Part shown: piece after piece, positions 53,374 through 63,547 of the stretch
Numbering within the stretch: the stretch's first letter is position 1
How the letters are laid out: every line of letters begins with the position of its first letter
Assembly (NCBI RefSeq): GCF_004342065.1
Contig: NZ_SLZU01000007.1
Location: 1 to 64,000, forward strand
DNA from: Primorskyibacter sedentarius
GTDB taxonomy: Bacteria; Pseudomonadota; Alphaproteobacteria; Rhodobacterales; Rhodobacteraceae
DNA length: 64,000 bases
Direction of reading: 5' to 3'
Notes under the pieces: generated by a model
What the model was told of the DNA's origin: nothing
Seen by the model: the letters and a program-made list of their open reading frames with translations, nothing else
Database searches by the model: none
Translations under genes and position numbers: made by a program

Positions 53374-55646
53374 ACTGCCCTCGTTCCTGTTTCGGGCGGC
53401 TCTTCCGTCACGGCCGCCCCTGCTGCTTCACCCAGCGGCAGGCGAACCACCGCCATTGCACCGCGATGTGACGCGCCCTCGAACACGGGCGCATCTTCAA
53501 GGCTCAGGCTGCCGCCATGCTCCTCGATGATCTTCTTGACGATCGGCAAGCCCAGCCCGGTGCCCTTGTCACGGGTGGTGACATAAGGCTCGAACAGGCG
53601 GGCGCGATCTTCGGGAAGGCCGATGCCGTTATCCATGATCCGGATCTCTGCCTTGTCACCATCCCGTTTCAGAGAAATGCGAACCTCTGGCGAAACCTCG
53701 CCACCTTCCGCGCTTTCATTCATGGACTCAATCGCTTCTCCGGCGTTCTTGATCAGGTTCGTCAGGGCCTGACCGATCATTGTCGCGTCCAGCTCTGCGG
53801 GCATGACGCTGTCATCTATATCGGTGACGAAACGCACATCCGGCTGGCCTGTCTCCTGCAAAAGAACCGCCCCGCGAAGCAACTCCCGCAGATCTTCGGG
53901 GCGGCGTTCGGGTTCCGGCATGCGCGCGAATTTCGAGAATTCATCGACAATGCGGCGCAGGTCATTCGTCTGGCGTACGATCACGCCTGTCAGCTGATCA
54001 AGGCTCTCGCCCGATTCTTCGTCCAACTGGCGGCGGAACTTACGCTTGATGCGTTCAGCAGACAGCTGAATCGGCGTCAGCGGGTTCTTGATCTCATGCG
54101 CGATCCGCCGGGCAACATCGCCCCAGGCCGCCATCCGCTGCGCGCTGACCAGCGTGGTCACGTCGTCAAAAGCGACAACATAGCCTTCAAGACTGCCATT
54201 GGCACGGCGCCGCGTCGACATGCGCACCAGCAAATGCTCCAGATGCCCTTCGCGGCTGACCTTGACCTCTTCCTGCACCGTCTCGCTGCCACCGTGGCGC
54301 AGTTTTTCAAAGATCGGTCCGAATTCCGGCACTGACACCGCGATCGGCATCGATTGCTGGTCGGCGCTCCAGGCCAGCAGACGCTCGGCAGAGCGGTTGA
54401 CGAAAGTCACGCGCCCCTCTTCGTCCAGCCCCACCACGCCAGAGGTGACAGAGGTCAGCACGGAATCGAACAGCCGCTGTCGGCGTTCGATTTGGCGGGT
54501 GTTGTCCAGCAGCGTGTTGCGCTGCCCCTTCAACTGCCGGGTCATCTGGTTGAAATAGCGCCCCAGCATGGCAATCTCGTCATCGCCATCCTCTTCGACA
54601 ACCTGCACGTCCAGATCACCAGAACCCACCTGTTGCGCGGCCCCCGCCAGCCGCCCGACCGGGCGCGACAGGCGTTCGGCAAACCACATGCCAAGCCAGA
54701 CCGCAGCCAGGATCAGCAGGATCGCGAAACCGAAATACAGCAACGCGAAATCGAACAGCCGTCGCCCGCGTTCCGTTTCCTGCTGCTGATAGAATTTCGC
54801 CGTCTCGCGGGTTTCGTCCAGCAGGTTGAGGATACCGCCATCCACCTCGCGGCTGACATAAAGATACCTGTCCACGAAGGCGCGCAGCGGCACCAGCGCG
54901 CGGAATTCGTTATTGTCCCAGTCGGGGATCAGGGCGATGCCATCGCGTTGGGCCTGCTCGATCAGGGCGGGTGTCGGGCGTTCGTAATCGAACAGGTAGG
55001 ACCGCTCGCCCCGCGCACGGATTTCGCCAGCGCTGTCTATAACATAGGCCTCGCGCAGCCCGCGCTGGATCTGGCTTTGCCCCTGGCCCAGAACCTGCCG
55101 GACCTCGCCATCATTCATGGCGAATGTGGCGCGGCGATTGGCGTCAAGATAAGCTGCCAGCGCCGTCGCATCGACGCTCAGCCCTTCGCGGTGTTCGGCC
55201 TCGTAGGATTCAGCGGCTTCCAGAGAAGCCCCCACCACGGCGCGCACCCGGTCTGAAAACCATGTCTCAAGCCCGACATTGATTGTCAGCACGGCAAAAA
55301 TGGCAACAGTGACCGTCGGCAGCAGAGCCATCAGCGCGAAGACACCCGTCAGCCGCAGGTGCAATCGCGACCCCGCAGATTTCGCGCGCCGGGCCGAGAC
55401 CATTCGGGCCACGCGTTGTAAAACGAGTGCCGCCAGCAAAAGGACGTAAACAAAATCGGCCAGCAGGATCAGCCGCAAGGGCAGCGACGCGGCACCCTGA
55501 TCCAACGGGCCGAGAATGGCAAACGTCGCCGCCGCCAGAACCGGCCCAAGCAAGACCAGCCCCAACGTCATCGCGTTTTGGAAGCGGCGTTGCCGCCGCA
55601 GCCGGTTGAACCGGGTCCAGGTAGAGGCACGTGCCCTTGAGGCCAC
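53370..55646 (-). CDS. ntrY: Nitrogen regulation sensor histidine kinase NtrY
   Basis: A 758-residue membrane sensor kinase. Several N-terminal helices (LGLVLLGPVLAAATFAIL and two more before residue 120), a periplasmic part, another helix with a HAMP-type ending (LYFGFAILLILAAVWLGMWFAERLSRPVGRLAG), a PAS domain, the H box [22 protein letters not shown] box LTNLIKNAGEA, and G boxes in MDNGIGLP and DKGTGLGLPIVKKI. It signals to NtrX and links nitrogen or redox state to transcription. Confidence 0.95.
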   Translation of the reverse strand: MASRARASTWTRFNRLRRQRRFQNAMTLGLVLLGPVLAAATFAILGPLDQGAASLPLRLILLADFVYVLLLAALVLQRVARMVSARRAKSAGSRLHLRLTGVFALMALLPTVTVAIFAVLTINVGLETWFSDRVRAVVGASLEAAESYEAEHREGLSVDATALAAYLDANRRATFAMNDGEVRQVLGQGQSQIQRGLREAYVIDSAGEIRARGERSYLFDYERPTPALIEQAQRDGIALIPDWDNNEFRALVPLRAFVDRYLYVSREVDGGILNLLDETRETAKFYQQQETERGRRLFDFALLYFGFAILLILAAVWLGMWFAERLSRPVGRLAGAAQQVGSGDLDVQVVEEDGDDEIAMLGRYFNQMTRQLKGQRNTLLDNTRQIERRQRLFDSVLTSVTSGVVGLDEEGRVTFVNRSAERLLAWSADQQSMPIAVSVPEFGPIFEKLRHGGSETVQEEVKVSREGHLEHLLVRMSTRRRANGSLEGYVVAFDDVTTLVSAQRMAAWGDVARRIAHEIKNPLTPIQLSAERIKRKFRRQLDEESGESLDQLTGVIVRQTNDLRRIVDEFSKFARMPEPERRPEDLRELLRGAVLLQETGQPDVRFVTDIDDSVMPAELDATMIGQALTNLIKNAGEAIESMNESAEGGEVSPEVRISLKRDGDKAEIRIMDNGIGLPEDRARLFEPYVTTRDKGTGLGLPIVKKIIEEHGGSLSLEDAPVFEGASHRGAMAVVRLPLGEAAGAAVTEEPPETGTRAV

Positions 55647-55746
55647 AGTCTGCCCTCTTCTTGATGTGCTGCCAAAGGCAGCGAACCGCCATATCTAGTG
55701 GTCCTTTCCAGTACCGAAGCACCGGGGCCACTGTTATGTTGCTCTT

Positions 55747-57120
55747 TTACATCAACTTGCGGCGGCGTGTCACGCTAATATCGAGATCGGTGATCTTCTT
55801 GCGCAAAGTATTGCGATTGATGCCAAGAAGATCGGCGCATTTCGCCTGATTTCCGCCAGTAGCATCCAGTGCAATCTCGATCAGCGGTGCCTCCACTTCG
55901 CGCAGGATACGCGTATAGAGCCCCGGCGGCGGCAGCATGTTTCCATGCAGGTCAAAGTAGCGGCGCAGGTGGCGGGCAACACTGGCCGAAAGCTTTTCGG
56001 TATCGTTGCCGCCCCGCAGGACCGGCCCCATTTCGGGCTGGCTGCCCAGAACGGCTTCGACTTCGGACCGGGCGATCTCTTCGCTGCGGCTGGTCAGGCC
56101 AAGCCTGCGCACCGCATTTTCCAGCTGACGGACATTGCCGGGCCAGCTATAGGCGCGGAAAAGCTCTGCCGCGTCCTCTGAAAGCCAGCGCTTGGGCGCG
56201 CCATCGCGTTCTTCGCGGTTCAGGAAATGCTCTGTCAAAAGGGCGATATCGTCCACGCGTTCACGCAATGCCGGCACGTTCAGCGTGGCCCCGCAAAGCC
56301 GGTAGTAAAGATCGCGCCGCACGCGGCCCTCTTCCATCGCGGCGGCCAGATCGCTCTGGCTGGTGGCCATGAAGCGCGGCACGTGATCGCCCGGCACATC
56401 CATCATCCGCACGATCCGGGCCTGAACCTCGTCATCGACATCGGCAATCTCGTCAATCAGCAACGTGCCGCCCTTGACCCGCGCCAGAACGCGCATCGGG
56501 CCTTCCAGCTCTTGCAGATCGGCCCCCGTCACGGTGACGAAAGGCAGGGTGCGCCGGTCCGAAAAGTCGTGAATTGCCTTTGCAATCAAGCTCTTGCCGG
56601 TTCCGCTTTCACCACAGATCAACACGGACAGGTCGGTGTTCATCACCCGCGCGACAAGGCGGTACAGCGATTGCATCACCGGCGTCTTGCCAACCAGAGG
56701 CAGATCATCGGGCGCATCTGTCGGATCATCCGACCGCGGGGCCTGCGGAACATGGCGGCGGCTCTCCAGCGCGCGCGCCGTGCGTTTCATCAGGTCAGGC
56801 AGGTCAAAAGGCTTGGGCAGGTAATCATAGGCTTCGGCCTCGGCCGCCTGAATGGCCGTCATGATGGTGTTCTGCGCCGAGATCACGATCACCGGCAGGC
56901 CCGGCCGGTCCTGTGCAATCCTTGGCAGCATCTCCAGCCCGTTTCCGTCGGGCATCATCACGTCCGAAATCACCACATCGCCCTTGCCCTCAGCCACCCA
57001 GCGCATCAGCGTGGTCAAAGAGCTGGTCGCGTGGACCTTGCACCCGGCGCGCGTCAGCGCCTGCGTCAGAACCGTGCGGATCGTGCGGTCGTCATCGGCG
57101 ACCAGTACCGTGCCATCCAT
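55747..57120 (-). CDS. ntrC: Nitrogen regulation response regulator NtrC
   Basis: A 457-residue regulator: receiver with [10 protein letters not shown] and phospho-acceptor Asp in [18 protein letters not shown]+ with Walker [17 protein letters not shown] and Walker [13 protein letters not shown], and C-terminal [25 protein letters not shown]. The sigma54-contact GAFTGA loop is missing between [12 protein letters not shown] and the Walker B strand, as known for Rhodobacter NtrC, which works with sigma70 polymerase. The start overlaps the ntrB stop codon by one base; an upstream frame to 57207 is just readthrough. Confidence 0.95.
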   Translation of the reverse strand: MDGTVLVADDDRTIRTVLTQALTRAGCKVHATSSLTTLMRWVAEGKGDVVISDVMMPDGNGLEMLPRIAQDRPGLPVIVISAQNTIMTAIQAAEAEAYDYLPKPFDLPDLMKRTARALESRRHVPQAPRSDDPTDAPDDLPLVGKTPVMQSLYRLVARVMNTDLSVLICGESGTGKSLIAKAIHDFSDRRTLPFVTVTGADLQELEGPMRVLARVKGGTLLIDEIADVDDEVQARIVRMMDVPGDHVPRFMATSQSDLAAAMEEGRVRRDLYYRLCGATLNVPALRERVDDIALLTEHFLNREERDGAPKRWLSEDAAELFRAYSWPGNVRQLENAVRRLGLTSRSEEIARSEVEAVLGSQPEMGPVLRGGNDTEKLSASVARHLRRYFDLHGNMLPPPGLYTRILREVEAPLIEIALDATGGNQAKCADLLGINRNTLRKKITDLDISVTRRRKLM

Positions 57121-58202
57121 CAGTTTTTCTCCTTGGGTTCCTGGGCGGCTCGCGGCAGCGAGATCCGGAAAACGGTGCGCCCGGGCACCGAATTCACCGA
57201 AATCCACCCGTCATGATCAGAGACGATCTTGTTGACCAGGGCCAGGCCCAGCCCGGTGCCGTTTTCACGGCCCGATACGAAGGGGTCAAAGATGTCGCCC
57301 TTGATACTCTCCGGCAGGCCGGGACCATCATCTATGATCTCGATCTGAAGCGGCAGCGCCTGCCCGGACCCATCCGCCCTGCGCAGCCTGAAACTGTGTT
57401 CGTAAAAGCTGTGCAAACGGATGGTGCCGCCTTTGGAGCCAGCCGCCTGCGCCGCGTTCTTGATAAGGTTCAGCACCACCTGCAACAGCTGATCCGGGTC
57501 GCCAAAGGCCATCGGCAGCGAAGGGTCGTAATCTTCGACGATCTTCATATGCGCACCGAACCCCAGCAGGGCCGAGCGTCGGGCACGGTCCAGAACGTCG
57601 TGAATATTGACCGCGCGCCGCTCTGGCGGCGACAGGTTGCCGAACTGCTCCACCTGCTCCAGCAGCTTCACGATCCGGCGCGATTCCTCGACAATAAGAT
57701 CCGTGAGTTCAAGGTCTTCCTTTGCGAGGTTCATGCTCAGAAGCTGTGCCGCCCCAGTGATGCCCGCAAGCGGGTTCTTGATCTCATGGGCCAGCATCTC
57801 TGCCATTCCGATCGCAGATTTCGCAGCCGATTTGACCGAATGGCTCTGCGTCATGCGCCCCGCAAGTTCGCGCGGTGAAATCAGCATGACCATCCAGCCC
57901 GGCTGGCCCGCGACAGGTGCAATGGACATGTTGCATTGCAAAGGTGCGCGCGATCCGGTGCCGACATCGACATCATTGACGAATAGCGGCGTGCCATCTT
58001 TGCGGGCGCGTTCGATATTCTTTTCCAAGGGCGCGTCGATCATCAGCCGGTCCCAGATCGGCTGTCCCATCAACCACTTGGCCGAGTTGTTCATGAACCC
58101 TTCGGCAGCCGGGTTGAGATCTGCGATATTCTCGTCCTTGTCGATCAGAATGGCTGGCACGGGCAGCGAAGACCAGATTGCGGTGTCCATTTCAGGCGTC
58201 AT
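57120..58202 (-). CDS. ntrB: Nitrogen regulation sensor kinase NtrB
   Basis: A 360-residue cytosolic kinase: PAS domain (about 10-115), H box [22 protein letters not shown] box [10 protein letters not shown] and G boxes DDGPGLP and [13 protein letters not shown]. In known systems it phosphorylates NtrC when PII is uridylylated. It overlaps the dusB stop codon by four bases (ATGA), giving the dusB(nifR3)-ntrB-ntrC order typical of alphaproteobacteria. Confidence 0.96.
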   Translation of the reverse strand: MTPEMDTAIWSSLPVPAILIDKDENIADLNPAAEGFMNNSAKWLMGQPIWDRLMIDAPLEKNIERARKDGTPLFVNDVDVGTGSRAPLQCNMSIAPVAGQPGWMVMLISPRELAGRMTQSHSVKSAAKSAIGMAEMLAHEIKNPLAGITGAAQLLSMNLAKEDLELTDLIVEESRRIVKLLEQVEQFGNLSPPERRAVNIHDVLDRARRSALLGFGAHMKIVEDYDPSLPMAFGDPDQLLQVVLNLIKNAAQAAGSKGGTIRLHSFYEHSFRLRRADGSGQALPLQIEIIDDGPGLPESIKGDIFDPFVSGRENGTGLGLALVNKIVSDHDGWISVNSVPGRTVFRISLPRAAQEPKEKN

Positions 58203-59182
58203 GCTGCGGCCTCCTGCCCGTGCAGAAGCGCGTCTTCCAGCAATTCCAACACAGCGGCCGGGGATTTGCAGGTCAGGACGCGGCGCCGCAGCGGTGCCGC
58301 GGTCCGCGCGACATCCATGTACCAGCCCAGATGCTTGCGGGCGACCCGCAGGCCAAGATCTTCGCCGTAAAAGGACAGCATCGCCTCGTAATGCGCGCTG
58401 ACCATCGCCACAAGATCCCGGCCTTGCGGCACTTGCGGTGAGCGGTGCCCGTGCAGCGCCGCTGCCACCTCAGCCAGAAGCCACGGCCTGCCTTGCGCAC
58501 CCCGCCCGATCATCACGCCATCGGCGCCCGATTGCGCCCGCGCCTGACGGGCCGAGTTGATATCCACGATATCGCCATTCGCGATCACCGGTATATTGAC
58601 CGCCTGTTTGACCTGCGCAATCGCCGCCCAATCGGCGCGGCCCTTGTAGAACTGACAGCGGGTGCGGCCGTGGATCGTGATCATCCGCACGCCTGCCCCT
58701 TCGGCCCGGCGCGCAATACCCGGCGCGTTAAGGCAATCGTCATCCCATCCCAGCCGCGTCTTCAGCGTAACCGGCAGGTCCACCGCGCCCACGACCGCCT
58801 CGATCAGACGCAGGGCGTGGTCCGGATCACGCATCAGCGCAGAGCCGGAATAGCCGCCCACGACCTTCTTTGCCGGACAGCCCATATTGATGTCGATCAC
58901 GCGGGCGCCGTTATCTGCGACCATACGCGCGGCCTCTGCCATCCAGTGAGGATCGCGCCCGGCCAGCTGGACAGAGGTCCGCGCCTTGCCGAATCCCAGC
59001 TCTGCCTTTTCCCGAACACCGGGTTTTGCCTGTACCATTTCCTGACTCGCCACCATTTCGCTGACCACCAGCCCGGCACCGAAGCTCGACACCAGTTCGC
59101 GGAACGGCAGATCCGTGATTCCCGCCATCGGCGCGAGCAAAATCGGAGGATCGACAGACAGATCTGCCAGTTCGATGGTCAC
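58199..59182 (-). CDS. dusB: tRNA-dihydrouridine synthase (NifR3 family)
   Basis: A 327-residue FMN enzyme that reduces uridine to dihydrouridine in tRNA D loops. Marks: [20 protein letters not shown] at the start, [24 protein letters not shown] with catalytic Cys, [40 protein letters not shown] and [17 protein letters not shown] start with AAGGA 9 bases upstream fits the family N-terminus ([13 protein letters not shown]); the longer ATG frame is unlikely. Divergent from ispDF. Confidence 0.95.
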   Translation of the reverse strand: MTIELADLSVDPPILLAPMAGITDLPFRELVSSFGAGLVVSEMVASQEMVQAKPGVREKAELGFGKARTSVQLAGRDPHWMAEAARMVADNGARVIDINMGCPAKKVVGGYSGSALMRDPDHALRLIEAVVGAVDLPVTLKTRLGWDDDCLNAPGIARRAEGAGVRMITIHGRTRCQFYKGRADWAAIAQVKQAVNIPVIANGDIVDINSARQARAQSGADGVMIGRGAQGRPWLLAEVAAALHGHRSPQVPQGRDLVAMVSAHYEAMLSFYGEDLGLRVARKHLGWYMDVARTAAPLRRRVLTCKSPAAVLELLEDALLHGQEAAA

Positions 59183-59386
59183 ATGCTTAATCCTTGTGCA
59201 TTCAACCCTGAGGTATCCCAGCCCACCCGGCACTTCAATCTTCCAAGGCGGATTTGTAGTCTCACGGGGCGCCATTGCCTATTTTTTGTGCATGCCTTCG
59301 GGGGAAGATTGCACCCCAACGGTTCACCCCCTAGACAGGCGCGCAATTCGGGCGGTCACCACGCCCGCCGAAACAGGGGGGATGCG

Positions 59387-60526
59387 ATGCAAATAGCAGC
59401 GATTATCGTCGCCGCGGGACGCGGAACCCGGGCCCGTGGGCCCCTGCCCAAACAGTGGCAGATGATCGCCGGGCGCAGCGTTGCCGCCTGGACCTTGCGG
59501 GCCTTTCAGTCTGCCAATGAGATCAGCACGATTGTGCTTGTGGTTCATCCTGATGATCTGGACCGCGTGAAAGCCTTGCCCGAAGCACGCGGCGTTACGC
59601 TGGTGACGGGCGGGGCGGACAGGGCTGCCTCGGTCCGCGCAGGGATCGAGGCTCTGGCATCCGACGCCCCGGACCGGGTGCTTATCCATGATGTCGCGCG
59701 GCCCTGCATATCCCGGCGCCTGATTGCAGATGTCTGCGCAGCGCTCGAGACGTCCCCCGGTGCTGCACCTGCCCTCGCGGTAAGCGATGCGCTCTGGACC
59801 GGGGCGGATGGGGCCGTTACCGGCGCGCGGTCCCGCGACGGGCTTTACCGGGCGCAGACGCCGCAGGGATTTCACTATGATGCGATCCGTGCCGCCCACG
59901 CGGAACATGCTGGCGGCGCGGCAGATGACGTCGAAGTTGCCCTTGCGGCAGGTTTGCAGGTTGCCATCGTCCCCGGCTCGGAGGACAATCTAAAGATTAC
60001 AACCCCCGGCGATTTCGCCCGGGCCGAAAAATTGTTGGCAGGACAAATGGATATCAGACTAGGTAACGGTTTCGACGTGCACCGTTTCAAAGACGGCGAC
60101 CACGTCACCCTCTGCGGTGTCGACATACCCCATGATCGGGCGCTTCAGGGCCATTCCGACGCCGATGTGGGCATGCATGCGGTGACTGACGCGATCTACG
60201 GCGCGCTGGCCGAAGGCGATATCGGGCGGCATTTCCCGCCATCCGATCCGCAGTGGAGAGGTGCTGACAGCGCCATCTTTCTGCGCCACGCGGCCCGGCT
60301 TGCCCGCGACAAAGGCTATGCCATCTCCAATATCGATTGCACGCTGATCTGCGAACGGCCCAAGGTCGGGCCCCATGCTGAGAAGATGCAGACCGTGATG
60401 GCCGACCTGCTGGAGATTGACCCCTCCCGCGTTTCCATCAAAGCCACCACCAGCGAACGGCTGGGTTTTACCGGGCGCGAAGAAGGCATCGCCGCGCTCG
60501 CAACTGCAACTCTGGTATCCCCATGA
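59387..60526 (+). CDS. ispDF: Bifunctional IspD/IspF (isoprenoid MEP pathway)
   Basis: A 379-residue fusion of two MEP-pathway enzymes. IspD part (1-about 222): [21 protein letters not shown] (CTP-binding), [12 protein letters not shown] and [12 protein letters not shown]. IspF part (about 223-379): [12 protein letters not shown] with metal ligands Asp and His, [33 protein letters not shown], and [17 protein letters not shown]. The IspE step lies between these two reactions and is encoded elsewhere. Fused ispDF is usual in alphaproteobacteria. Start preceded by GGGGGG. Overlaps pgpA by four bases. Confidence 0.96.
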   Translation: MQIAAIIVAAGRGTRARGPLPKQWQMIAGRSVAAWTLRAFQSANEISTIVLVVHPDDLDRVKALPEARGVTLVTGGADRAASVRAGIEALASDAPDRVLIHDVARPCISRRLIADVCAALETSPGAAPALAVSDALWTGADGAVTGARSRDGLYRAQTPQGFHYDAIRAAHAEHAGGAADDVEVALAAGLQVAIVPGSEDNLKITTPGDFARAEKLLAGQMDIRLGNGFDVHRFKDGDHVTLCGVDIPHDRALQGHSDADVGMHAVTDAIYGALAEGDIGRHFPPSDPQWRGADSAIFLRHAARLARDKGYAISNIDCTLICERPKVGPHAEKMQTVMADLLEIDPSRVSIKATTSERLGFTGREEGIAALATATLVSP

Positions 60527-61011
60527 ACCACACGATCGCAACATTCTTTGGCGTGGGTCACCTGCGCCCTGCCCCCGGCACCTGGGGGTCGCTTGCCGCC
60601 CTGCCCGTTGCCTGGGCCATCATCCAGATCGTCGGGTTCTGGGGCCTGCTGATCGCCACGGTCGCGGTTTTCGTGCTGGGCTGGCGCGCGACAGAGGCAG
60701 AAACACGCGGCGCGGCAGATCACGACCCGTCCGAAATCGTGATTGACGAGGTCGCAGGCCAGTGGATCGCGCTGATGCCGGTGGCTTACGGCGCGGCGAT
60801 GATGGGGGTCGACACCCTGCGGCTTTGGCCCGGCTGGATCGCGGCCTTCGTTCTGTTCCGGCTGTTCGACATCTGGAAACCCGGCCCTGTCGGCTGGGCA
60901 GACCGGCGCAACGACGCTGTGGGCGTCATGCTGGATGACGTGATCGCGGGCATCCTTGCTGCGGTCGTCACCATCCTGCTGGCGGTTCTGGCGCATGGGT
61001 TCCTGATGTGA
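60523..61011 (+). CDS. pgpA: Phosphatidylglycerophosphatase A
   Basis: A 162-residue membrane phosphatase of the PgpA family: [22 protein letters not shown] is the N-terminal signature, [19 protein letters not shown] the conserved acidic site, and about four helices are seen. It dephosphorylates PG-phosphate to phosphatidylglycerol. ATGA overlap with ispDF and GTGA overlap with the next gene show one operon. Confidence 0.93.
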   Translation: MNHTIATFFGVGHLRPAPGTWGSLAALPVAWAIIQIVGFWGLLIATVAVFVLGWRATEAETRGAADHDPSEIVIDEVAGQWIALMPVAYGAAMMGVDTLRLWPGWIAAFVLFRLFDIWKPGPVGWADRRNDAVGVMLDDVIAGILAAVVTILLAVLAHGFLM

Positions 61012-61481
61012 CCTTCGCCCAGCAGATCCTTGAGGGCGCTGTCGCCAAGGGGCTAACTGTCACTGCCGCAGAAAGCTGCACCGGCGGCATGGTCAGCGCC
61101 GCGATCACAGATATCGCCGGTTCCTCTGCGATTTTCGAACGCGGTTTCGTCACCTATTCCAACCGTGCCAAGCAGGACATGCTGGGCGTGCGCGCCGAAA
61201 CGCTTGCTGCCGTGGGGGCCGTGTCCGAAGAGGTGGTCCGCGAGATGGCCGAGGGCGCGCGCGCTGCCGCAGAGGCCGATATTGCCGTAGCCATTTCAGG
61301 CATCGCCGGACCGGGCGGGTCGGAATTCAAACCCGAAGGGCGCGTGTGTTTCGCGCTCGCCACCGCGCGCCTTACGCGGGTGGAAACGGTTGAATATGGC
61401 GCCCCCGGCCGGGCGGAGGTCCGCCAACGCGCGCGCGACCACGCGCTTTCCCTGATCCTCGAAGCCATCCGCGCTGCGTGA
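61008..61481 (+). CDS. pncC: CinA C-terminal-type nicotinamide-nucleotide amidohydrolase
   Basis: A 157-residue single-domain PncC/CinA protein: VTAAESCTGGMVSAAITDIAGSSAIFERGFVTYSN is the catalytic Ser-Cys signature region, and ISGIAGPGG the second conserved site. It deamidates NMN in pyridine nucleotide recycling. GTG start overlapping the pgpA stop codon. Last gene of the ispDF-pgpA-pncC unit, followed by a terminator. Confidence 0.92.
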   Translation: MTFAQQILEGAVAKGLTVTAAESCTGGMVSAAITDIAGSSAIFERGFVTYSNRAKQDMLGVRAETLAAVGAVSEEVVREMAEGARAAAEADIAVAISGIAGPGGSEFKPEGRVCFALATARLTRVETVEYGAPGRAEVRQRARDHALSLILEAIRAA

Positions 61482-61544
61482 CCTTCAACAGTTTCCATAG
61501 CGCCTAATAATTAACCCGACCACACAAGATTGCGCCCTGTTTAT

Positions 61545-61571
61545 GTGCAGTTTCGGGACTGCACAGTTTTT
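61545..61571 (+). terminator. Intrinsic terminator of the ispDF-pgpA-pncC operon
   Basis: GTGCAGT pairs with ACTGCAC around TTCGGG and is followed by AGTTTTT. Located 64 bases after the pncC stop codon and 90 before the ammonium transporter start. Confidence 0.85.
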
Positions 61572-61660
61572 CCACACCCGTCCGCCCGCTTGCCTCTTTT
61601 TATTGCGACCCGCATCCGCTTTGTCGCTCGGAACGCAGATTCTCGGAGGAAGGACAAGCA

Positions 61661-62839
61661 ATGAACGGAGCGGATACCGCCTGGATAATTGTAGCGACAG
61701 CCCTTGTGCTGTTCATGACATTGCCAGGGTTGGCACTGTTTTACGGTGGGCTGGTGCGGGCGCGAAACGTGCTGAGCGTCTTCATGCACTGCTACGCCAT
61801 CGCCTGCCTGATGAGCGTGCTCTGGCTGGCCTTCGGCTATTCCATCGCATTCGGCGACGGCGGCGCGCTTTGGGGCGGGCTGGACAAGGCCTTCCTGTCC
61901 GGCGTCACGGCAGAGTCGCTGGCGGGTACCCTGCCGGAAGTCCTGTTCTTCGCCTTCCAGATGACCTTTGCCATCATCACACCGGCGCTGATCGTCGGCG
62001 CCTATGTCGAACGGGTCGGATTCGGCTTCGTCCTTCTGTTCTCGGCGCTTTGGATGCTGCTGTGCTACGCACCGGTCGTCCATTGGATCTGGGGCGGTGG
62101 GATGCTGGCGGATGGCGGCATCTTTGGTGAAACAGGTGCCCGGGATTTCGCAGGTGGCATCGTGGTGCATGAAACCGCAGGGCTTGCCGCGCTGATCATC
62201 GCCATCTTCCTCGGCCCACGCCGCAACCGCACCACGCCGCCGCATAACCCCGGCTATGTGATGATCGGGGCCGCGATGCTCTGGGTCGGCTGGTTCGGCT
62301 TCAATGGCGGGTCGCAGCTGGCGGCCGATGGTGGCGCGGCGATGGCGCTGACCGTCACGCATATCTCTGCCGCGACGGCTTCGCTGTCCTGGGCGCTGTG
62401 GGAACGTATCAAGTTTGGCAAATCGTCGCTCGTGGGCATCGTGACGGGCACGATCGCGGGGCTTGCGTCGATCACGCCGGCAAGCGGTTTTGTCGGCCCT
62501 ATCGAGGCGCTGGTGATCGGCGCTGTCGCCGGTGTCCTGTGCCAGGAAGCGGTGAACCTGATCCGCAATGTCTTCAAGATCGACGATACGCTGGATGTTT
62601 TCGCCGTGCACGGCGTTGGCGGCATCTTTGGCACGATCATGATTGCGGCCTTTGGTGCGGGCACCTGGGCGGCCCAGCTTGGCAGCCTTGTGATTGTCGG
62701 CGTTTTCACCACCGTCGTGACAATCGTGCTGGTCCTTGTGGTGCGGCTGATCACGCCCCTGCGCGTCGATGCCGAGACAGAAACCAACGGGCTGGACCTG
62801 ATCGTGCATGGCGAACGCGCCTACGATCACGCATCCTGA
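61661..62839 (+). CDS. amt: Ammonium transporter (Amt family)
   Basis: A 392-residue channel with about eleven helices: LPGLALFYGGLVRARNVLSV near the start, the twin pore His in IVVHETAGLAAL and DVFAVHGVGGIFGT, and GYVMIGAAMLWVGWFGFNGGS. Ammonium uptake under nitrogen limitation. No glnK/glnB gene is next to it in this window, unlike the usual glnK-amtB pair. GGAGG lies about 13 bases before the ATG, a little far but acceptable. Confidence 0.93.
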   Translation: MNGADTAWIIVATALVLFMTLPGLALFYGGLVRARNVLSVFMHCYAIACLMSVLWLAFGYSIAFGDGGALWGGLDKAFLSGVTAESLAGTLPEVLFFAFQMTFAIITPALIVGAYVERVGFGFVLLFSALWMLLCYAPVVHWIWGGGMLADGGIFGETGARDFAGGIVVHETAGLAALIIAIFLGPRRNRTTPPHNPGYVMIGAAMLWVGWFGFNGGSQLAADGGAAMALTVTHISAATASLSWALWERIKFGKSSLVGIVTGTIAGLASITPASGFVGPIEALVIGAVAGVLCQEAVNLIRNVFKIDDTLDVFAVHGVGGIFGTIMIAAFGAGTWAAQLGSLVIVGVFTTVVTIVLVLVVRLITPLRVDAETETNGLDLIVHGERAYDHAS

Positions 62840-62863
62840 ACGCACGCGTATACTTTACGATGC

Positions 62864-62890
62864 GGGGGTCCTTCACAGGGCCCCCGTTTT
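62864..62890 (+). terminator. Intrinsic terminator after amt
   Basis: GGGGGTCCT pairs with AGGGCCCCC (one G-U pair) around a TCAC loop and is followed by GTTTT, 24 bases after the stop codon. Confidence 0.85.
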
Positions 62891-63021
62891 GCGTTTGCGC
62901 CCCGATGATGGGTGTTTGGTCCAGTCAAGCCGCCCGAAGGCCCGTCGCATGCTGGGGAAGCGATGATAAGGCCGGTCTAAAGAGCCGAGGGCCCGAGCGA
63001 TCCTCCCGCCCGAAGCCCTTG

Positions 63022-63477
63022 TCAGACAGAGGAGCCGTAAAGATCTGCTGCTCGCCGTTCAAACGCGCGCACGATCCGATGCATCGCCTCGTTGAAAACA
63101 ACACCGATGATGCCCTGCAGAATCGCGTTCTTGAACTCGAAATCGACAAAGAAATGCACGTCGCACCCGCCGTCGGTATCTTCAAAGGCCCAGTTCGACT
63201 TCATGTAGCGGAAAGGCCCGTCAAGATATTCGGTATCGATCCGCATCTCGCTTGGATGTAACACCACCCTGCTGCCGAACCTTTCGCGGAAAACCTTGAA
63301 GCTGATCACCAGGTCGGCCAGCATTTCCTCGGCGCCGCCGCCGATGTCATTGCGCGACCGGATGCGCGCCGCGGCGCACCAGGGCAGGAATTCAGGATAG
63401 GACGCCACATCGGCCACCAGATCATACATCTGCTGGGCGCTATAGGGCAGTCGGCGGGTTTCGCTATGGGTCGGCAT
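63022..63477 (-). CDS. COQ10-like START-domain protein (RatA family)
   Basis: A 151-residue polyketide-cyclase/START protein: [27 protein letters not shown] at the start, then [15 protein letters not shown] and [33 protein letters not shown]. In mitochondria and proteobacteria such proteins bind ubiquinone or lipids and aid respiration; E. coli RatA affects 50S subunits. Role here inferred from family only. Confidence 0.87.
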   Translation of the reverse strand: MPTHSETRRLPYSAQQMYDLVADVASYPEFLPWCAAARIRSRNDIGGGAEEMLADLVISFKVFRERFGSRVVLHPSEMRIDTEYLDGPFRYMKSNWAFEDTDGGCDVHFFVDFEFKNAILQGIIGVVFNEAMHRIVRAFERRAADLYGSSV

Positions 63478-63547
63478 GTCGCTCCGGTTGGGTCGTGACA
63501 GTGGCCGTCGATGTCGTATTGTGGCGCGGGAAAATCAAGGGGATATC

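Noticed and set aside
51817-53586. 589-codon plus-strand frame antisense to ntrX
   Set aside because: ntrX is certain from its domains; the antisense frame has no recognisable motif.
61482-61660. Riboswitch or NtrC-binding site upstream of amt
   Set aside because: Only the pncC terminator hairpin is clear; no known binding-site consensus or riboswitch fold was seen.
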